A stretch of DNA of 64,000 nucleotides from Drosophila pseudoobscura (GCF_009870125.1 NC_046679.1:3286001-3350000); one strand, 5' to 3'. Numbered from the stretch's first letter, positions 33,061-45,085 are shown. Numbers and translations are program-made. Notes: a model not told the origin generated them from the sequence alone.

Positions 33061-36000
33061 TTAGGTGCTGCATTTCCTTTTGAAACTCGCATGCAGGCTT
33101 GTGGCTGGCGGGGCTCCCGTTGTTGGCGGCGTCTTGGTGGACACTGGCGTGGCGGTGGTCTTCACAGGCGTGGATGTTGTGCTCTTGTTGATGCTCTGGA
33201 CAATGAGATTCAGGCAATCCAAGCTCGAACCATTAGCGTTCCCATCAAAGTCTGTCAATGGATAATGGATTGTTATGGCCATGCACTGGGGGCTCGCGTA
33301 GATATACAATCTTACCTGTAAATTGTCCATACTTTTCCATGTGTTTGTTGTAAAAACTGAGTTTATCTTCCAGATAAGCGCCTGCATAGGAGCTCTGCAA
33401 TGGAAACAGCGAACGTTTTAGTTTTAGCCTCCAATGAAATTGGGAAAACAATAAATTACACAAAAATACCGGCGACCGAAATGACAACGTCAGAATCTCT
33501 CTCTCTCTCTTTCTCTCCATCTCCCATCGGGCTGTCGTCTTGGCCAACAAATGCCATACAAAATGCAGTCTAATGATGAGATTAAGCCAAAATTTATGCC
33601 AGAACCGAGCAGCGAGCAGCGACACCGACCACAGAGGAAAGTGAAGATTCCACATGGCCACAAAGTTGCAAGCCAATTAAAATGCATTGAACCAGTGCAG
33701 CACTGTTGCATTGTCTGGGGTAGTGAGAAGTGCTGCATTGTACGCACTCTTATTAGCAATTAAATTAATTTGATGCAATATTTTTGGTGCGCATACGCAG
33801 ACGACAAGGCATCCGGAGACAACGGAGATGCGCTCGAGATTTCATTAGAAAAAATTGCATTAACGCTTTTGCTAAGCAAATTATAATTGCCACTTCTGGG
33901 TGGGTTTGGACTTCGGTTTCGGTTTCTCCCCTCGCCAGAGAATGCGCCGTCAGTGCGTCTACAAGGATCGTATGGGATCGGGCACAGGGCAGAGCAGAGC
34001 AGTCCATAAGTGTCTCTGTGTGCGTGTGTCTTTTGTATTTTTATATTTAGAAGAACCGAAGAACTGAAGTGAAGAACACAACAGAACAGAACAGAACTCA
34101 CACTGCACTTTTATAAAGCGATTTATCATTTTCCAAGCGTTTAGTGACAGCATGCGCTCGATATGCGACAACTCGAACACGAACACCACACTGTCTGTCC
34201 CCCTTCCGATTATGTGGAATTTGTGTATATTTTTCCACTTTACCCGGGTAGCAAACAGTTCTTCATATATATGTATGTATCATACGTTTGTATCTGAATG
34301 AAATGCCACTTATCATTTGAACATTTCGTTGCGTAAAGATTTTAAGCCGCTTTTTGGCGCGCTTCCTCTTAGAAGTTCCCTTCGCTCTTCGCTGCTTGTA
34401 ACGGATATGAGGCATTATGCGATTTGTAAACCGCAAGCAACATGAATTTTTCCCACAAGATATATGGTTATAGAACGTTTGGCGATGTCATAATTCTTGG
34501 GACTGCGGTCTCGGATCCCAATAACGGGCAGATTTTCAGCTTTTTGCTCTCGTATGAACACACATATCATGAGCTAGTGCCGCATAAACATAAAGAAAGT
34601 GTCTTTCAAAATTCGATTGTCAATAATGATTGAGCTGTAAGACCAGACATACGTATGTACCCATAATCGAATTGTTATAATCAAAGGAAACCCTATCGCT
34701 ACCTGAGTCACTTGCACCCACCCACGTCCACCGTCCACTCGAGTGTCTCCATTTTACTGAGTCACTTGCACCTAGAAGTTCCAGTTATCACTACTTGCTA
34801 TTTCGATTCCAATTACCATGGAAATCGCTAGCCAAACGATTTTAGAATTTCGGTTTCTGCCAGGTGTTGTACTCGCATTGAATATCTTTGAGTACTGCAA
34901 TAAATTGTGGCCGATAAGCAAATCTATTGGAAGCTACAGATATACTACGATTACGATTGCGAGTGTGAGTGCGAGTTCGGGTACGAGGTACCTGTTCAAA
35001 TGGAGTGCTCGAAAGGCAGTTCACATCAGAGATATCGTCAAGCCATTGAGGTTGAGGTTTATATATAGACAATCTCCAGGTTCAGTGTGGCCTGTGGCCC
35101 TCGAATAAATGGATATGGATGAGATGGATGGATTGCCAGAGTCTGAGACTAAGTCTCCAAATGCATTTCAATGTGTCTGCACGTTTGGCGTAGTGCCAGT
35201 TTTTAATCAAACTATGGCCGCACATTAATATCTGCCAATGGGGGGCGCACTATACAGAGAGAGAGCAGCATACAAATATGCAAAGTTTTATGGTAAATTA
35301 ACAAATTTGTACATTAAAAATGTGAAAAACTTAAACAAACTGCATGGAAATTACTCAACCCAGTCGTCGCCCGAGTCGCAGTGAAACGAAAGGGGGCGTG
35401 AGGGCGTGTGAGTTTAACATCAAGATGGCAAAAATGTTTGCATAATTGTTGACAATTTGTTGGCCTGTCACATCACCCCTCCCAGCACGAGTATGCCCCA
35501 CTCAAGCTGGGGCCCATGTCCATGTCTTGCAACACCTTTCGAAGAACGAACAGAACGAACACCCCGAGATCTTGTCATGTTTTTCCTGTGCAATTTGTCA
35601 ACTGACACATTTTCTTTTTGTTCCCGTTCGCTCGAAACTATTATGAAATATATGCGATCCCCCCGAACATGGAAAATCAAATAAACGCGCGAGGAAAACT
35701 CTTCCAAGCCTCCTCCTAAAAGGTGCTTTTTTGTCGTCTATGGCTGCCCTCGAGGCAAACGTATTTGTTGTAATTAATTTACAACACGATTTTCATTTAG
35801 AGGACGGCCCTAAGAACGGGGCATATAAAAAGAAAATTTATTTATTGCATTTCACTAAATGCAGGCAACAACCTCCCATACGATACCATTCGATTCGATC
35901 CCACACCCGTACCATCCCTTCTTTTTATATTTCAAACATAAATTCTCCAGCCATTTGTCCGCTATATTCTTGCATTTCTTTTTGGAAAAGTTTTCTCTCC

Positions 36001-38773
36001 AGAAAAGCTGCCTCTTTAGCGTGTGATCATAATTCATAAATTCACGGTAATACGGAGAATCTTGGGAGGACGTAGAGGGTTGCCGGCCGGGAGGGGGATC
36101 GGTATCGGGAGCTTATTAAGTCGCACGTCAGCGAAGGCATAAATTTTGGTCAGCAAATACAACCGGGTATCGGATGGGATGGGACCTGGTATGGGATCTG
36201 GGATGTGGGATAAGATCTAGGTGGGGACGATGTATATTCTATTTTCATGTTCAGCAAAGCGGCCAGACCCTGAGATTTTGATGAATGTGCGCGTCGCCAA
36301 AGAAAAATGTATGAAAACGTTTTTCAGGCATGAGAATTTTACGAGAAAATAATTGCGGAACATTTTCCCCTCTATCTTCACCGCTCTACCTCCTCCTTTG
36401 CCTCCTTGGCCTCCTCTCTCCTTTACTTTACTCTTAATATTAATTGGCGTTCAGTGAAAAAACTTACCAGATAATCGGACTGGCAGTTTTTGCCGCTTAG
36501 ACTCGGCGCCAGGTTGTCGCCATCGCGTGAGGGCGAGGATTCCTATAAGCCAAAGAAAGATCAATCATTAAGAGTGATGCCTGAGAATCCTGGGATGTTA
36601 TGGCCGTACCTGAAGCAGATCCTCCAGGCTCTCGATATACTCGATGGCATTGCGCAAGATCTCGACCTTGGGCAGGCGCTGGTTGGGATTGGAGGATGTG
36701 CGTCGCTTCAGTATCTCGAAGGCCTCGTTAACCTAGAATGTGAAACGAAATCATCAATTAACGGCGATCGTAGAAATCATGGAAACCCATTAGGAACGTC
36801 ATAAAAACACGGACAGCCAGCCCCATCATCAGATCGGGCGTGTTCCCCTTTAAGTGGCTGTTTAATAAAACATATTTCAAATTAAATAGAGCATCAAATT
36901 TTCGACAATTAAACCATTCGCCCACCCCATGGTCTTCTCTTTATGACAGCCAGCAGCAGTGTCAGACGACGATCGAGAGTCCCTCTCTCTGTCCCTGTCC
37001 CTGTCCTATCCTCCCCCTTTCGGTTTATGATATTTCGATTCCATTTGCATCGGTTAATGTCTCTATGTGGAGCTATAAATACTCGTACGCCTGGGGTTCA
37101 TCTACAACTTTTACGATTGTCAAACTCATAAATGGTGATGCTTAACTCTTGGTCTTGGCAAATCTTCTTGTTTTATGACTGTTGTTGGGTGGTTTCCCTA
37201 TTCATTCTTTTACGGCCTCTGGGCCCTCCCTGGCGGTTGGAAAACAAACGATGGCAAGTGGCAAAGTGTTAATTTCTGTGCTCTGTGGCGGCGGTGGTGG
37301 TGGTGCAACAATGTTGCAATTGAGTGCTGCTGAGGATCCCCCAAATAAGGAAATGTCATAAAAAATGTTGAATTAAGGAAGAAGCTAAGATTTGGAAATG
37401 AAAATGTGAAAATTGTATCTTGTAATGGGATGTTAATAAGACAGATGGCAAAAAAACACGCCACACGGTTTTAAAATAAAAAAAATAGTGAAATGGAATA
37501 GAATTTACTTTGATTTAAATATAAAACACATTTTTTAGGTCGTCCTATATTTCATCTAAATGGAAAATTAATAAATACAAACATTAATGGCATAAACATT
37601 AAAGTCTGAGTGAAAATATAAAAATTGTGTATAACTTTTCCATTATCATTATCTTTTGGCTGATCTTCATTTTCTATTTTATATTTTCCAGCCCAAGAAA
37701 ACGTTATAACCGTATCTATGTATCTATGAATGCCTTTACAAATGATGTGTGGGATCCCTTCAACCGCATAAGAACTTATTTTCAGATTAGCTGAATTCAT
37801 TGAAAGGATAAACGTATAAGTCAGAGTTCCGGTCACATGAATACAATACTACAATGAAAGGGTTTACTGAAGGATTATTTCGTCTCACTTCCTTTGCACT
37901 TGAAACGATTCCGAATAGACGTACACAAGCGGTGAAAATTTTACTCCTGGACACGGTTTTGTATGTAAGGAATTCTCTTAAGGAATCTATTATATAATCC
38001 TTTTGATGAAATGGGTGATAGTATCATTTTGGAATCTAATCACTTAAAATCAATTTTCGATGATAAATGGAGGACTTATTCCAAAATGGCACTTGCACCT
38101 ATTTCTAATCATTTAAAGGATCATTCTAAGTGTTTTTTAGTTGTATATCAGAGATCACTGATCAGTAACTAAAACTAAATTATAAATGCTCCCAGATCTC
38201 AGCTAGAAACTTCTTTCTCTGTAGCTACTGCAGCAATCGAAGCTACTTTCTTACCTTTCTCAGTCTCCTTCGCTCTCGCATGGTGGCGGCCTTCCGTCGA
38301 TCCACGGTGACGCTTTTCTTCTTGCACGCCTTGCAGGCCCACGTGAGGCAGGGACGCGAGGACTGGGCCGAGGCGCAGACCAGTGGCGCCAGGACGTGCT
38401 CCTCGGAGTCCAGGCTGCTGTTCTCGTCGTCGTAGTCCGTGGTGTAGATGGGCGACGGGGTCATGGTCATCGCCAGCTGCTTATCCACATCCGCCGGATG
38501 GCCGCTCTGGCCGTAGCTGCACGAGGAGGCTGATGCGGAGGCAGAAGCTGAGGCGGAGGCAGTTGCGCCGCAATTTGGATCCCCGACGGCATTGAAGCGG
38601 CTGAAGAAGTTCTGCAGCGTCTGGTGGGGATTGTGGCTGGCATTGGGGTGTCCCAGAGATGGGTTGTAGCTGCTGTAGCCGGGCTGTGGCTGTTGCGGGT
38701 AGCTGTTGTTGTACTCCTGCTTAATGCTGTGGCCCGCGGCCATTTCACTGCCGACACTGTGGTACTTGGTCAT
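33061..38773 (-). CDS. nau: nautilus, MyoD-family bHLH muscle transcription factor
   Basis: Five exons: 38773-38255, 36732-36610, 36542-36468, 33394-33316 and 33251-33061; 328 aa. The start is the ATG giving [11 protein letters not shown]; the open frame continues upstream without an ATG. Exon 1 encodes an activation region with an Ala-Ser repeat, the Cys/His-rich [19 protein letters not shown] block and the basic DNA-binding helix RERRRLRK. Exon 2 encodes the HLH ([12 protein letters not shown] to SLEDLLQ). The tail [12 protein letters not shown] and FKRKCST is as in the fly protein. It binds E-boxes as a heterodimer with Daughterless and specifies subsets of somatic muscle. The basic region is split from the HLH by an intron. 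Introns 1 (1.5 kb) and 3 (3.1 kb) are large for this window and may hold enhancers. Confidence 0.96.
33395..36467 (-). other. nautilus intron 3 (3.1 kb)
   Basis: AT-rich with a CT microsatellite near 33497-33517. It contains no supported exon. Its size makes it a candidate site for muscle enhancers, though I did not identify specific binding-site clusters. Confidence 0.6.
36733..38254 (-). other. nautilus intron 1 (1.5 kb)
   Basis: Separates the basic region from the HLH. AT-rich, no supported exon, no obvious repeat. Confidence 0.6.
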
Positions 38774-38810
38774 CTTCACTGCCACTGCCACTTCACTTTA
38801 GCTCCGATGC

Positions 38811-38849
38811 GATCCTTTTGAGATCACTCTTTAGATCCTTTTGAGATCA
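38811..38849. repeat. 16 bp direct repeat in the nautilus 5' region
   Basis: GATCCTTTTGAGATCA occurs twice, at 38811-38826 and 38834-38849, with a 23 bp period, just upstream of the start codon. Confidence 0.75.
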
Positions 38850-40159
38850 ATTCACACTCCGGATTCCGGAAGGCCGATTCCCGATTCACGTGTCGACTAT
38901 CGAGCGGCAGAGAGACAACGATCAACGAACCGATTCTCGCGGCAAACGCAACACATTTGGTTGACAATATCGGGGGAAAATAAAGCAAAGAATGGAACAT
39001 ATGTACATATCTCGGGCTCGGGGGCGCCCCCAGATGTGCTCAACGATCCGATCCGCTCCGCTCCGATCGTCGGTGCCGCATTTTGAGTGGCTGGGATGTG
39101 CTCTCGAGTGGATTCTATTTTTAGGGGCGCCCCGCCATTAGACGACATTGGCGGCTCTCTAAGTCAGAAGGACGCTAAATCGTCCCCAGGCCACGCCCCT
39201 CGCCACGATCGAGTATAGTCTGAGTTTATTTACGAGTCGAACGCCTCATGGCAATGCGGATTTTCTGCTCAATGAAAACTGTGTTCTTTCGTTGTTTGTG
39301 AAAGGCTTATTGCCCGTATATTTATGATCGCGCGGAGGGAAATCAAATAAATCGGATCCTACCTGAACAGCGATTAGTGCTGGGGCATAAATTAGTTGTG
39401 CGGCAGCAGAGCAATTCGTTAATGTGACACTTTTAGTGGAGGAGAGACTCCGAGAGTTTCCCCCAGTCCACAGTGTCACCGTGCCACAGTCCCCTCCTCC
39501 GCCTTTCAATTGTCTTCTCCGACTTTTCCATCGAGATTGAGTGGTTGGCTGGTGGGGGGATCTGCCCTTGTTTTTCCGACATCAAATTGAGCAAAAAATC
39601 AAACAGAAGGAAAGCGGGAGGAAAATAGAAAATGGTCTGAAAGAAATTCTGTTTATTTATCGCTACTCAAACACAATATATATCTTTGGAAATCACCTTT
39701 AAATCTTCCCAAGCGATATTGTAAATCTTTTTTGTCTTGGGCTCGTTGTGGTTTTCTTTTCCTGTGCATTTTCCATTTTCATTCTCCCATTTTCCATTTT
39801 CCACTTGGTCTTATTTCGCTTTCCTCGCTGTACTGTGATGGATGCTTTGTTTTGATTCGGTCTGATGGTATTTTGGTAACGCCGACTATTTGTTGTGCCA
39901 CACGATAATCCCAATTGTAAATCCAATCATTATCGCCTGGCGAACGTTTTTGTTCGAGCTGTACGAATAAATACGTATTTTAAATAGTTTCAATTGGATA
40001 ATAAAAAATAAAGTAGGGCTTACTTTTGTTAGTCGAAAGTTTTTATTAGCCCAACGGATCGATCTTTCAGATGAGATCTTTACGATATTTTGTACAGAAA
40101 TATCTTGAAAAATGTTCCTACTAAGTGTCTTATTGGAACCGTTCCTTTATATGACAACG
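38850..40159. other. intergenic region upstream of nautilus
   Basis: About 1.3 kb. A CACGTG E-box occurs near 38886, and two GC-rich palindromes (GGGGCGCCCCC near 39021, GGGGCGCCCC near 39124) are visible. No coding exon is supported. Confidence 0.5.
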
Positions 40160-40480
40160 TTAGCAATCAGAATCGTTAATCTTGTACGGGAGCATCCTCC
40201 TCCGATGTGTTTGTACAGGGACACGTTCTTCTTGGCGGCACCGGCCAGGGCCACGGCCGGTACCGGGATACAGGGAATGCTGACCAGGGGGCTGCTGTTG
40301 TTGCTGGAGTTGCCATGGAGATGTCTGCGGATCTGCGTACGGTTGAGATCCCTATTGGTACATTGGCCGGTACAATTGATTTTGTGTCTGAAATGGCTGG
40401 CACGTCTGATGCTCTGGCTGCAGCGGATAGCGGTGATGCGACGGACCACAATTAAAATAATAATTAAAATTATTTGACAT
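40160..40480 (-). pseudogene. small Gln/Pro-rich reading frame broken by one TAG
   Basis: From the ATG at 40480 the minus strand codes a Gln/Pro/Tyr/His-rich chain that meets a TAG at 40354-40352. The same frame then runs on with the same composition for 63 codons (GSQPYADPQ, WQLQQQQPPGQ, a basic Arg-rich end) to a TAA at 40162-40160. The continuity of composition suggests one protein of about 106 aa interrupted by a nonsense codon, or stop-codon readthrough. The frame is not recognised. A different open frame of 126 codons overlaps on the same strand with a TM-like start, so the choice is not certain. The retroelement fragment starts about 55 bp to the right. Confidence 0.35.
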
Positions 40481-40534
40481 GATAAAAAACCACAAAACCA
40501 GAAGATGACTAGCAACAAAATGTTCATGGAACAC

Positions 40535-41120
40535 TATATATATGTCCTGAATATCTCTATTGCCAATACCGCAGCTAAACATTCTTTCTCCGTTACAGAA
40601 TAATTTATTTGGTGTTTGTTCAGCTTGGAAGAAAAGAATGCCACTGGACGCTCTGCTTTGTCGTCATCCAGCTGGAAAAGCACTGCTCCCACTCCAAAAT
40701 CTTAGGCGTCGCACTGGATATAGAAATGGCGTTTAAAGTCGGCATGGACTAATACAGGAGCCGTGGTGAACGCCACCATCCTGCGGTTCCTATGCAGCTC
40801 CGTAGCTCCTTCACTGAGCTCGGGTTCGGGATCCTTTGTATAGCCACAAACCTATCGGAATCCATTTGCAGCGTGCCACCTCCGATGATAAACCCCAGGT
40901 ATTTCAGCGACTTAAAGCAGAATTTGGTTTTTTTTTATAGGCCTATCGTCAAATTTGCTCTTTTCAGGCACTGGGCCACCAATCGCAGATATCGCAGATG
41001 TGTCTGGAAGTCCGGGGCTATCACCAAAAGATCGTCCAGATACACGAAAACGTTTGATCTGAGCTGAGTCGGGATTACCTTATCCATCATTCTGCATTAC
41101 CTCTGGGCAGCGTTACACAG
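40535..41120 (-). mobile_element. Ty3/gypsy-type retroelement fragment, copy 1 end
   Basis: The minus strand reads as Pol from an LTR retroelement: reverse transcriptase with the YLDDLLV active-site block near 41040, joined directly to an RNase H segment at about 40780. About 40 codons between them are deleted and the frame shifts at the join. In-frame stops occur beside the conserved Asp of RNase H and near the RT NAAQR block. No LTR, gag or intact integrase is visible. It is a dead fragment. Confidence 0.75.
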
Positions 41121-41137
41121 ACCGAAGGGCATCAAGC

Positions 41138-41145
41138 TATATAAG
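41138..41145 (+). promoter_or_regulatory. TATA box before the decayed gene, copy 1
   Basis: TATATAAG directly at the retroelement junction, followed within 70 bp by the reading frame of the decayed gene. The same box is at 46034-46041 in copy 2. Confidence 0.45.
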
Positions 41146-41203
41146 CAGGTCAACAACCTTGCACTTACTAGTGTCTAGTGTCTTACTGTGTCAAGTGTCA
41201 ACA

Positions 41204-41891
41204 ATGAATCAAATGCACCATTTGATATTGCCGTTTGTGCGCACTGTTAGCCAGGAGGAACTTTTGCATGAGATGGACGATGGTGTGATCAGCTTGATCT
41301 CGAATCTCCAGCATTGTGCGAGTTCTCGTTTCGTATTGATCTATGATGAACTGCACGTATAGTGGGCTAGAGGTGGATCCATCAAGTGGAAGCTGCTAGC
41401 GATAGCAGCCTTTAACTTGGATGGGTCTAACATTCACTTTCTGCACTTGAAACTGGTAAGAAACTGTTAATATATAATGAATAGAACATATATTTTATTA
41501 ACATTTATTCCCAGGCCTTGGGATCAAAAGATGTCATGGGCAGGGATGCAATATACAAAAGTGTCTCCATGGTGCTGGACAACATTGAGGCATATGGATA
41601 CGGCCCGAGATTGATGGCCGCGCCGAAAATTTGCTTGCAAAGATGGACGCCGCCCAGAGGTACCCTATGCTCTGGGATGTCGCTCACCTGAGCAAGCTTT
41701 TGGCGAAGGAATACGACGTGATGGACACGGCCGACGATTGGCGATACGCGTTATATCCGTCTTTTCATCAGGAGCAGGAGGATATACGGCACTGGCTTGG
41801 AAAGGAGGTGGAACAGATGAAAAGGCTGGTTGGCCGGGTATGCTCATACCCGGAGACAGCATATATAAGCATATATATTATATGTATGTAA
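41204..41891 (+). pseudogene. decayed two-exon gene of unknown family, copy 1
   Basis: Exon A runs from the ATG at 41204 to 41455 and exon B from 41515, joined by a canonical 59 bp GTAAGA...CCCAG intron. Exon A has an in-frame TAG after VLIYDELHV; exon B shifts frame after AYGYGP and continues in another frame with LLAKMDAAQRYPMLWDVAHL to about 41891. The remaining text (SQEELLHEMDDGVISLISN, WRYALYPSFHQEQEDIRHW) looks like real globular protein, but I do not recognise the family. Both lesions are shared with copy 2, so the gene died before the duplication. The intron shows it is not a retrocopy. Confidence 0.55.
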
Positions 41892-42115
41892 AGCATGTAT
41901 ATAGAATATACGTATATACAAATTAGAAAAAATAAAATTAAAAGTTAAAATAAGGCTTTTTTGTTTTGTTGTTGTTATATGCCTCCTCGTGGCTCCATTT
42001 AAAATATGCCGCGAGAATTTTAGGAACTATACTACGCACCTAGCGACGTATCTACACAGTTACATGTAGTGTACACGATTTCTATAACTAGAGATGAGCA
42101 TTCTATGACGCACTC

Positions 42116-43470
42116 AGTGCGGCCACATTTTAAGTGTCAAAATAAGCTAGACTGTGTAGGCGAATAAGTGTGCGACGCGGCAGCTTGTATCGGGGGTGGA
42201 ATCGTAACTAAGCTAAGCCTTATGATCTATGTTGGCTTGAGCGCCGGGTAGATCGTATATCTCCCGAGCGTCCCTGCGCTCGCGCGCGATAGCGCACTGG
42301 GACCGGAGCGCACTGCGTATATGAGGCAGAAAAAGGCTATTCATTCACGCCCATTGAAGTGGAAAAGCGGAGGTGTATTAAGCAAGCGCCGCGGGAAAGT
42401 AAAGCTCCTCCCGGGCCGCGGCAAGGTAAAACACCTCGCAGACTTCCAGTAGATATGCAGAATGCCAACAAGGAACACCCAATTGCAAATCCAATGCCGT
42501 TGCAGAGGTTTAAGTACGCTCCGAGAAGATTCGTTGCGGAGGTTCAATTACCCTCCGAGATTTGTTGCGGAGGTTCAATTACGATCCGAGAAGATTCGTT
42601 GCGGAGGTTAAATTACGCTCCGAGAAGTCTGGTTGCGGAGGTTGGCTGTTGTCTGCACCCGCCGACGGCGGGCCGATTATGGCTTTCTCGTCGCTGCTTT
42701 ATACACAAAATTCAGCTGGTAATGTGGCCATTGGTGTTGCGCTGCGGGCACACTGGGTACCAGTGCTGCCAGATTTTGAGAGTCACCATAAGCTAGATTG
42801 ATGGGAAAAAGCTAGAATAAGCTTAAAATTAAAAAGCTTACAACTGAGCTAACCATAAGAACACATCAAAATATGGGATATTTGAATTTTTAATTAAAGG
42901 AATGACATGATTTTATCCACTGGCCGAGTGCTCAGCAGTGTACAAACAAAGTGCAGGCATTTGCTCCTCGGTTTTTGAAGACTTTCTAACAAAAGGTATT
43001 TTGTTAGTTTGTGCCATGCTTGCATTGGACGCAAGCATGCTGGACGACAGCATGCTGGCGTAATTCCAACTTGGCTCCTATTGGTGTCTTACAAAAACAG
43101 CAGTACGCTTTTGTGGGGTCAGTTGGCACATTGCGTATTTTTTGTATGTAAATGTGCAAACATGTACAATACTGTAGTGTGATTGAAACTTATCAGCGAA
43201 TAATTACCTTACATTTATACACAAAATTGGACGATGTACCAAAATACGAACAACATATATGATTTTTGTCCGATTTATCGATACAAATTAAAAAATATTA
43301 CAATCAAATCAAAAACAAAAATGGTTTTGTACTAAATATTTTTAAGCTAAAATAAGCTAAAAGAAATTTGAAATAAACTAAATATCACGCTATAAGCAAT
43401 TCAAATACTTTTCAAGCTATTCGATTTTAAAATAAACAAAATCTAGCTTAAAATAAGCTAAAATGGCAAC
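42116..43470. mobile_element. candidate inverted-repeat DNA element, copy 1
   Basis: A terminal-like sequence, CAGTGCGGCCACATTTT then TAAGCTAGACTG (42116-42155), recurs as a diverged direct copy at 42762-42801. It appears again inverted at about 43425-43470, ending in TGGCAACATT. The inverted pair brackets about 0.7 kb, or 1.35 kb from the outer copy. Short AAGCTA / TAAGCTAAAA words recur near both ends. No transposase frame is visible, so it would be a non-autonomous, MITE-like element. Family unknown; no clear target-site duplication found. Confidence 0.45.
42509..42641. repeat. four-unit CTCCG...CGGAG hairpin array, copy 1
   Basis: Four consecutive units of 31-34 bp, each with CTCCG (ATCCG in the third) and CGGAG about 14 bp apart, so that most units can fold as a small hairpin. 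The units differ by a few bases. Confidence 0.7.
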
Positions 43471-44699
43471 ATTATGCCGCATACTGGCTTATCGAATCAT
43501 ATAGTTCCGCTAGAGGGCGCAACAGTCATGCGACTCTCTTTTGCGGGCTGTAGGAAATTTCAAATTATAAAAAATCGTGTATTGTTTTTGATTTCTTCTT
43601 CCATTAAACATTGCTACTTAACTTACATTAAGCATATAAACATTGGAATAAATTTCATCAAAGTAAGTAGTCGTAGTTAATGAAGTGCTAAAAGGAAAGT
43701 TTCTGGACTGGTATATGTGTATGTATATATGTATGTACAAGTACATCACCTCAAGGATACGAACAGGGTATTCCCTTGACATTATTTTTGAAAAACCTGG
43801 AATCTGCGCCGAAACAATAAACCAATTTCCAAAATGATTTTTACCTGTTCTACCTGTAGCTGACGAAATTTTTGACGCATTTTCGAACATGCGGCTGCTT
43901 ATCAGCTGTGTAGGTACATATCTATATTTAAAAGGATGGGTCATAACAAGGGAAACACTTCCGAAGAAAACACAAGCGGCACATCACTTTCCAATTAAGA
44001 CAATTATAAACGGATATGTTGCCGTTGTCTGCTCTGCTAATTGCCAATGCCCTTGCGTTTGTTGATCTGTGTAAATTCGCTGCAGCTTTCTCACCTGTTG
44101 TTCTGGTTGCTTATGCTGCTTCTACTGTTGTTGTTGCCATGGGACAGGTCTTCCCATTCATAAAAATGTGCACCATGCGGCAAAACAGCGTAAAATTACG
44201 TCAGCCAATGCAAAAAGAGAGAACGAGAGAGATGGCAAAAACAGATGGTGGCGGGTTAAATGTAAATGTGCGCAGTGAGAGAAAGAGAGAATGAGATGCA
44301 GACATTTCCAAGGTATGGTTCATAAAAGAAAAGGAATTCCGATAGAACCCTCCCTTCCGTAACACTTCAGACTTTTGTGAAGCTGCAAAACTATTAAGTA
44401 CATACATATGTAAGCATCTCAGAGCAAATACAGAGCGAGAGAGAGTGGCAGGGATGCCGCCTCACCTTAAATAAATACACTTTAAAGCTTTACAAGCACA
44501 ACGTAAACCAAATAATGAACGTGCATACATACATACATACGTATGTGCATACTTGCACAAGTACGAAACCACAAAAAGCCGGTTCAAGTCAATAATAAAT
44601 CGCAAAAGAAAATGTTTTCACATTGTATGCTTCCACACGGCAATGAAGTCAATGAAGAGAGAGAAAGAGAGAGAGAAGCGTGTCAGTGTGTAGCCAACC

Positions 44700-45060
44700 C
44701 ACTGAGGAGCATCCAACTGCGTGGCATTATTTGAGCGCGGAAAAACGGCGCATTCACAATCAACCGTTGGACGCGCGCTGTGCTATCCGGGAGCGACAGT
44801 GTTATTGTTATTGTTATTGCGAAAGAGCGGGACAAAATGTTAATTCTACTCAACGTCGCGTAAACGAAACGGAAAGAAAATGCTGATAAAACAGAATAAT
44901 AATAAACAATTGGTGCAAAAGTTGAACGGAAACTGATAAGTGCGTGCTGAGCCAAAAAGAGATTATAGTATTCGACAATTAACTGTGAAAGCGGCAACAA
45001 ATGTACAGGTACAGGTAATGCACAACTGCTGCAACAATGCCAAATTGTTGCATGCTGCTC
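44700..45060 (+). other. promoter-like or 5' UTR-like segment, copy 1
   Basis: GC-richer DNA after a GA-rich tract, with TTATTG triplet repeats, a start-less leader-like stretch and two splice-donor-like sites in ACAGGTACAGGTAATG near 45006. It resembles a Drosophila first exon, but no downstream exon could be linked. Copy 2 is at 49596-49956. Confidence 0.25.
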
Positions 45061-45085
45061 TACATGGATATTCCTACTTTCCGAA

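Larger units (their letters stand above)
40774..45085. repeat. tandem duplicated unit, copy 1
   Basis: Matches 45671-49981 with a constant offset of 4896 bp (4897 left of a one-base indel in a T run near 40930). I noticed only about five substitutions over 4 kb right of the retroelement, for example near 41400, 41693, 41787 and 42296. The unit comprises a retroelement piece, a decayed gene, a candidate transposon and unique-looking DNA. The high identity means a very recent event or ongoing gene conversion. Confidence 0.92.

Noticed and set aside
42359-42796. 145-codon frame over the hairpin array
   Set aside because: Starts at GTG and its repeated protein text is only a translation of the 31-34 bp DNA repeats.
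44016-44294. 92-codon frame with hydrophobic start in the duplicated unit
   Set aside because: Followed by GA-rich low-complexity sequence, no splice partner, and no family resemblance.
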